Assembly: GCA_037783545.1 (NCBI GenBank)
Contig: JBBELK010000380.1
Coordinates: 372,001 to 436,000 of the forward strand
Source: Henricia sp. BOLD:AAB3569
Taxonomy: Eukaryota > Echinodermata > Asteroidea > Spinulosida > Echinasteridae
Direction: 5' to 3'
DNA: 64,000 nt
Positions 63,691 through 64,000 of this stretch are shown here, piece by piece; position 1 is the first letter of the stretch; each line of letters begins with the position of its first letter. The position numbers and the translations under genes are program-made. Under the pieces are notes generated by a model. The model had not been told where the DNA came from and searched no databases. It saw only the letters and a program-made list of their open reading frames with translations.

Positions 63691-63879
63691 GGTATGGCAA
63701 AACTGGTCTCCGTTTCACTTTTAAAGTCCGGTGGGTTGTCCCCTGCAGTGCGTTGTCTATTGACTGCCGAATCTACATTGCTGTCAATGGAATTAGACAG
63801 CTATCTAATAGCAAAAAGGATCTCTTGGTTGGACGCGTCGGTATTGCACGGGTTCTTGAATGTCTGCATGTAACGGTGT

Positions 63880-64000
63880 AGCGAGGTGAGGTTGCTCAAC
63901 CGAGAATGAACCGTGAATAGAACGGTTGGCGTTTATATGAACGACCACTGAAAAGGGTTACGTAACAAAGCGCGCTTGGAATTAGCGCGCTACACCTGTC
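63880..64000. repeat. Direct repeat, right copy (121 bp, reaches window end)
   Basis: Second copy of 61010-61130; it may continue beyond the window. Confidence 0.9.

Overview
The window looks like nuclear DNA of a marine invertebrate, most likely a deuterostome (echinoderm, hemichordate or amphioxus-like) or possibly a mollusc. The basis is intron-like AT-rich DNA packed with the palindrome family ACATGTAC/TACATGTA, many foldback elements, several retroelement classes and an integrated Polinton. The species cannot be fixed from sequence alone. Host coding content is very sparse: one convincing 60-bp exon (21350-21409) resembles the PH-domain exon of a PLCB4/NorpA-class phospholipase C beta, and two further exon-like segments are weaker. 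Most of the window is therefore probably intron or intergenic DNA filled by mobile elements.

Region 1 (1-1975) ends in a higher-order satellite (about 527-bp period). Region 2 (1976-17778) is a Polinton/Maverick (adintovirus-like) element of 15.8 kb with about 143-bp terminal inverted repeats (TIRs). It encodes a DDE integrase, a double-jelly-roll major capsid protein, an A32/FtsK-type packaging ATPase, three tandem paralogous candidate minor-capsid or spike proteins plus a decayed fourth, several small membrane proteins, a large coiled-coil/membrane protein probably split by a frameshift, and a protein-primed family B DNA polymerase broken by four frame changes and one nonsense codon. No adenovirus-type maturation protease is visible. 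The two terminal genes start inside the TIRs, so both use the same duplicated TATA-like leader. Convergent gene pairs are separated by hairpins, one a perfect 54-bp palindrome.

Region 3 (17.8-28.8 kb) is host DNA with a truncated LINE, the PLC-beta-like exon, minisatellites, tandem repeats and foldback elements. Region 4 (28774-37189) is a young Ty3/gypsy element with a 4-bp target duplication, gag, pol (one frame break) and an extra SGNH-hydrolase-like ORF where env would sit. Its 3' LTR contains a 319-bp segment with canonical GTGAGT...TTCAG splice signals that is absent, precisely, from the 5' LTR. Region 5 (39126-43712) is an intact Mag-like gypsy element on the minus strand with 117-bp LTRs, a 5-bp target duplication and one 1348-aa Gag-Pol ORF.

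Region 6 (43.7-64 kb) is again non-coding DNA. It holds a 2.6-kb element with 9-bp target duplications and about 85-bp TIRs (Mutator-like) that carries promoter-like sequence, a GC-rich 951-bp TIR element, a 3.5-kb long-inverted-repeat structure with a nested MITE, and at the right edge a degraded tyrosine-recombinase (DIRS/Ngaro-type) retroelement with recognisable Gag, RT and RNase H parts. No rRNA, tRNA or CRISPR array was recognised.
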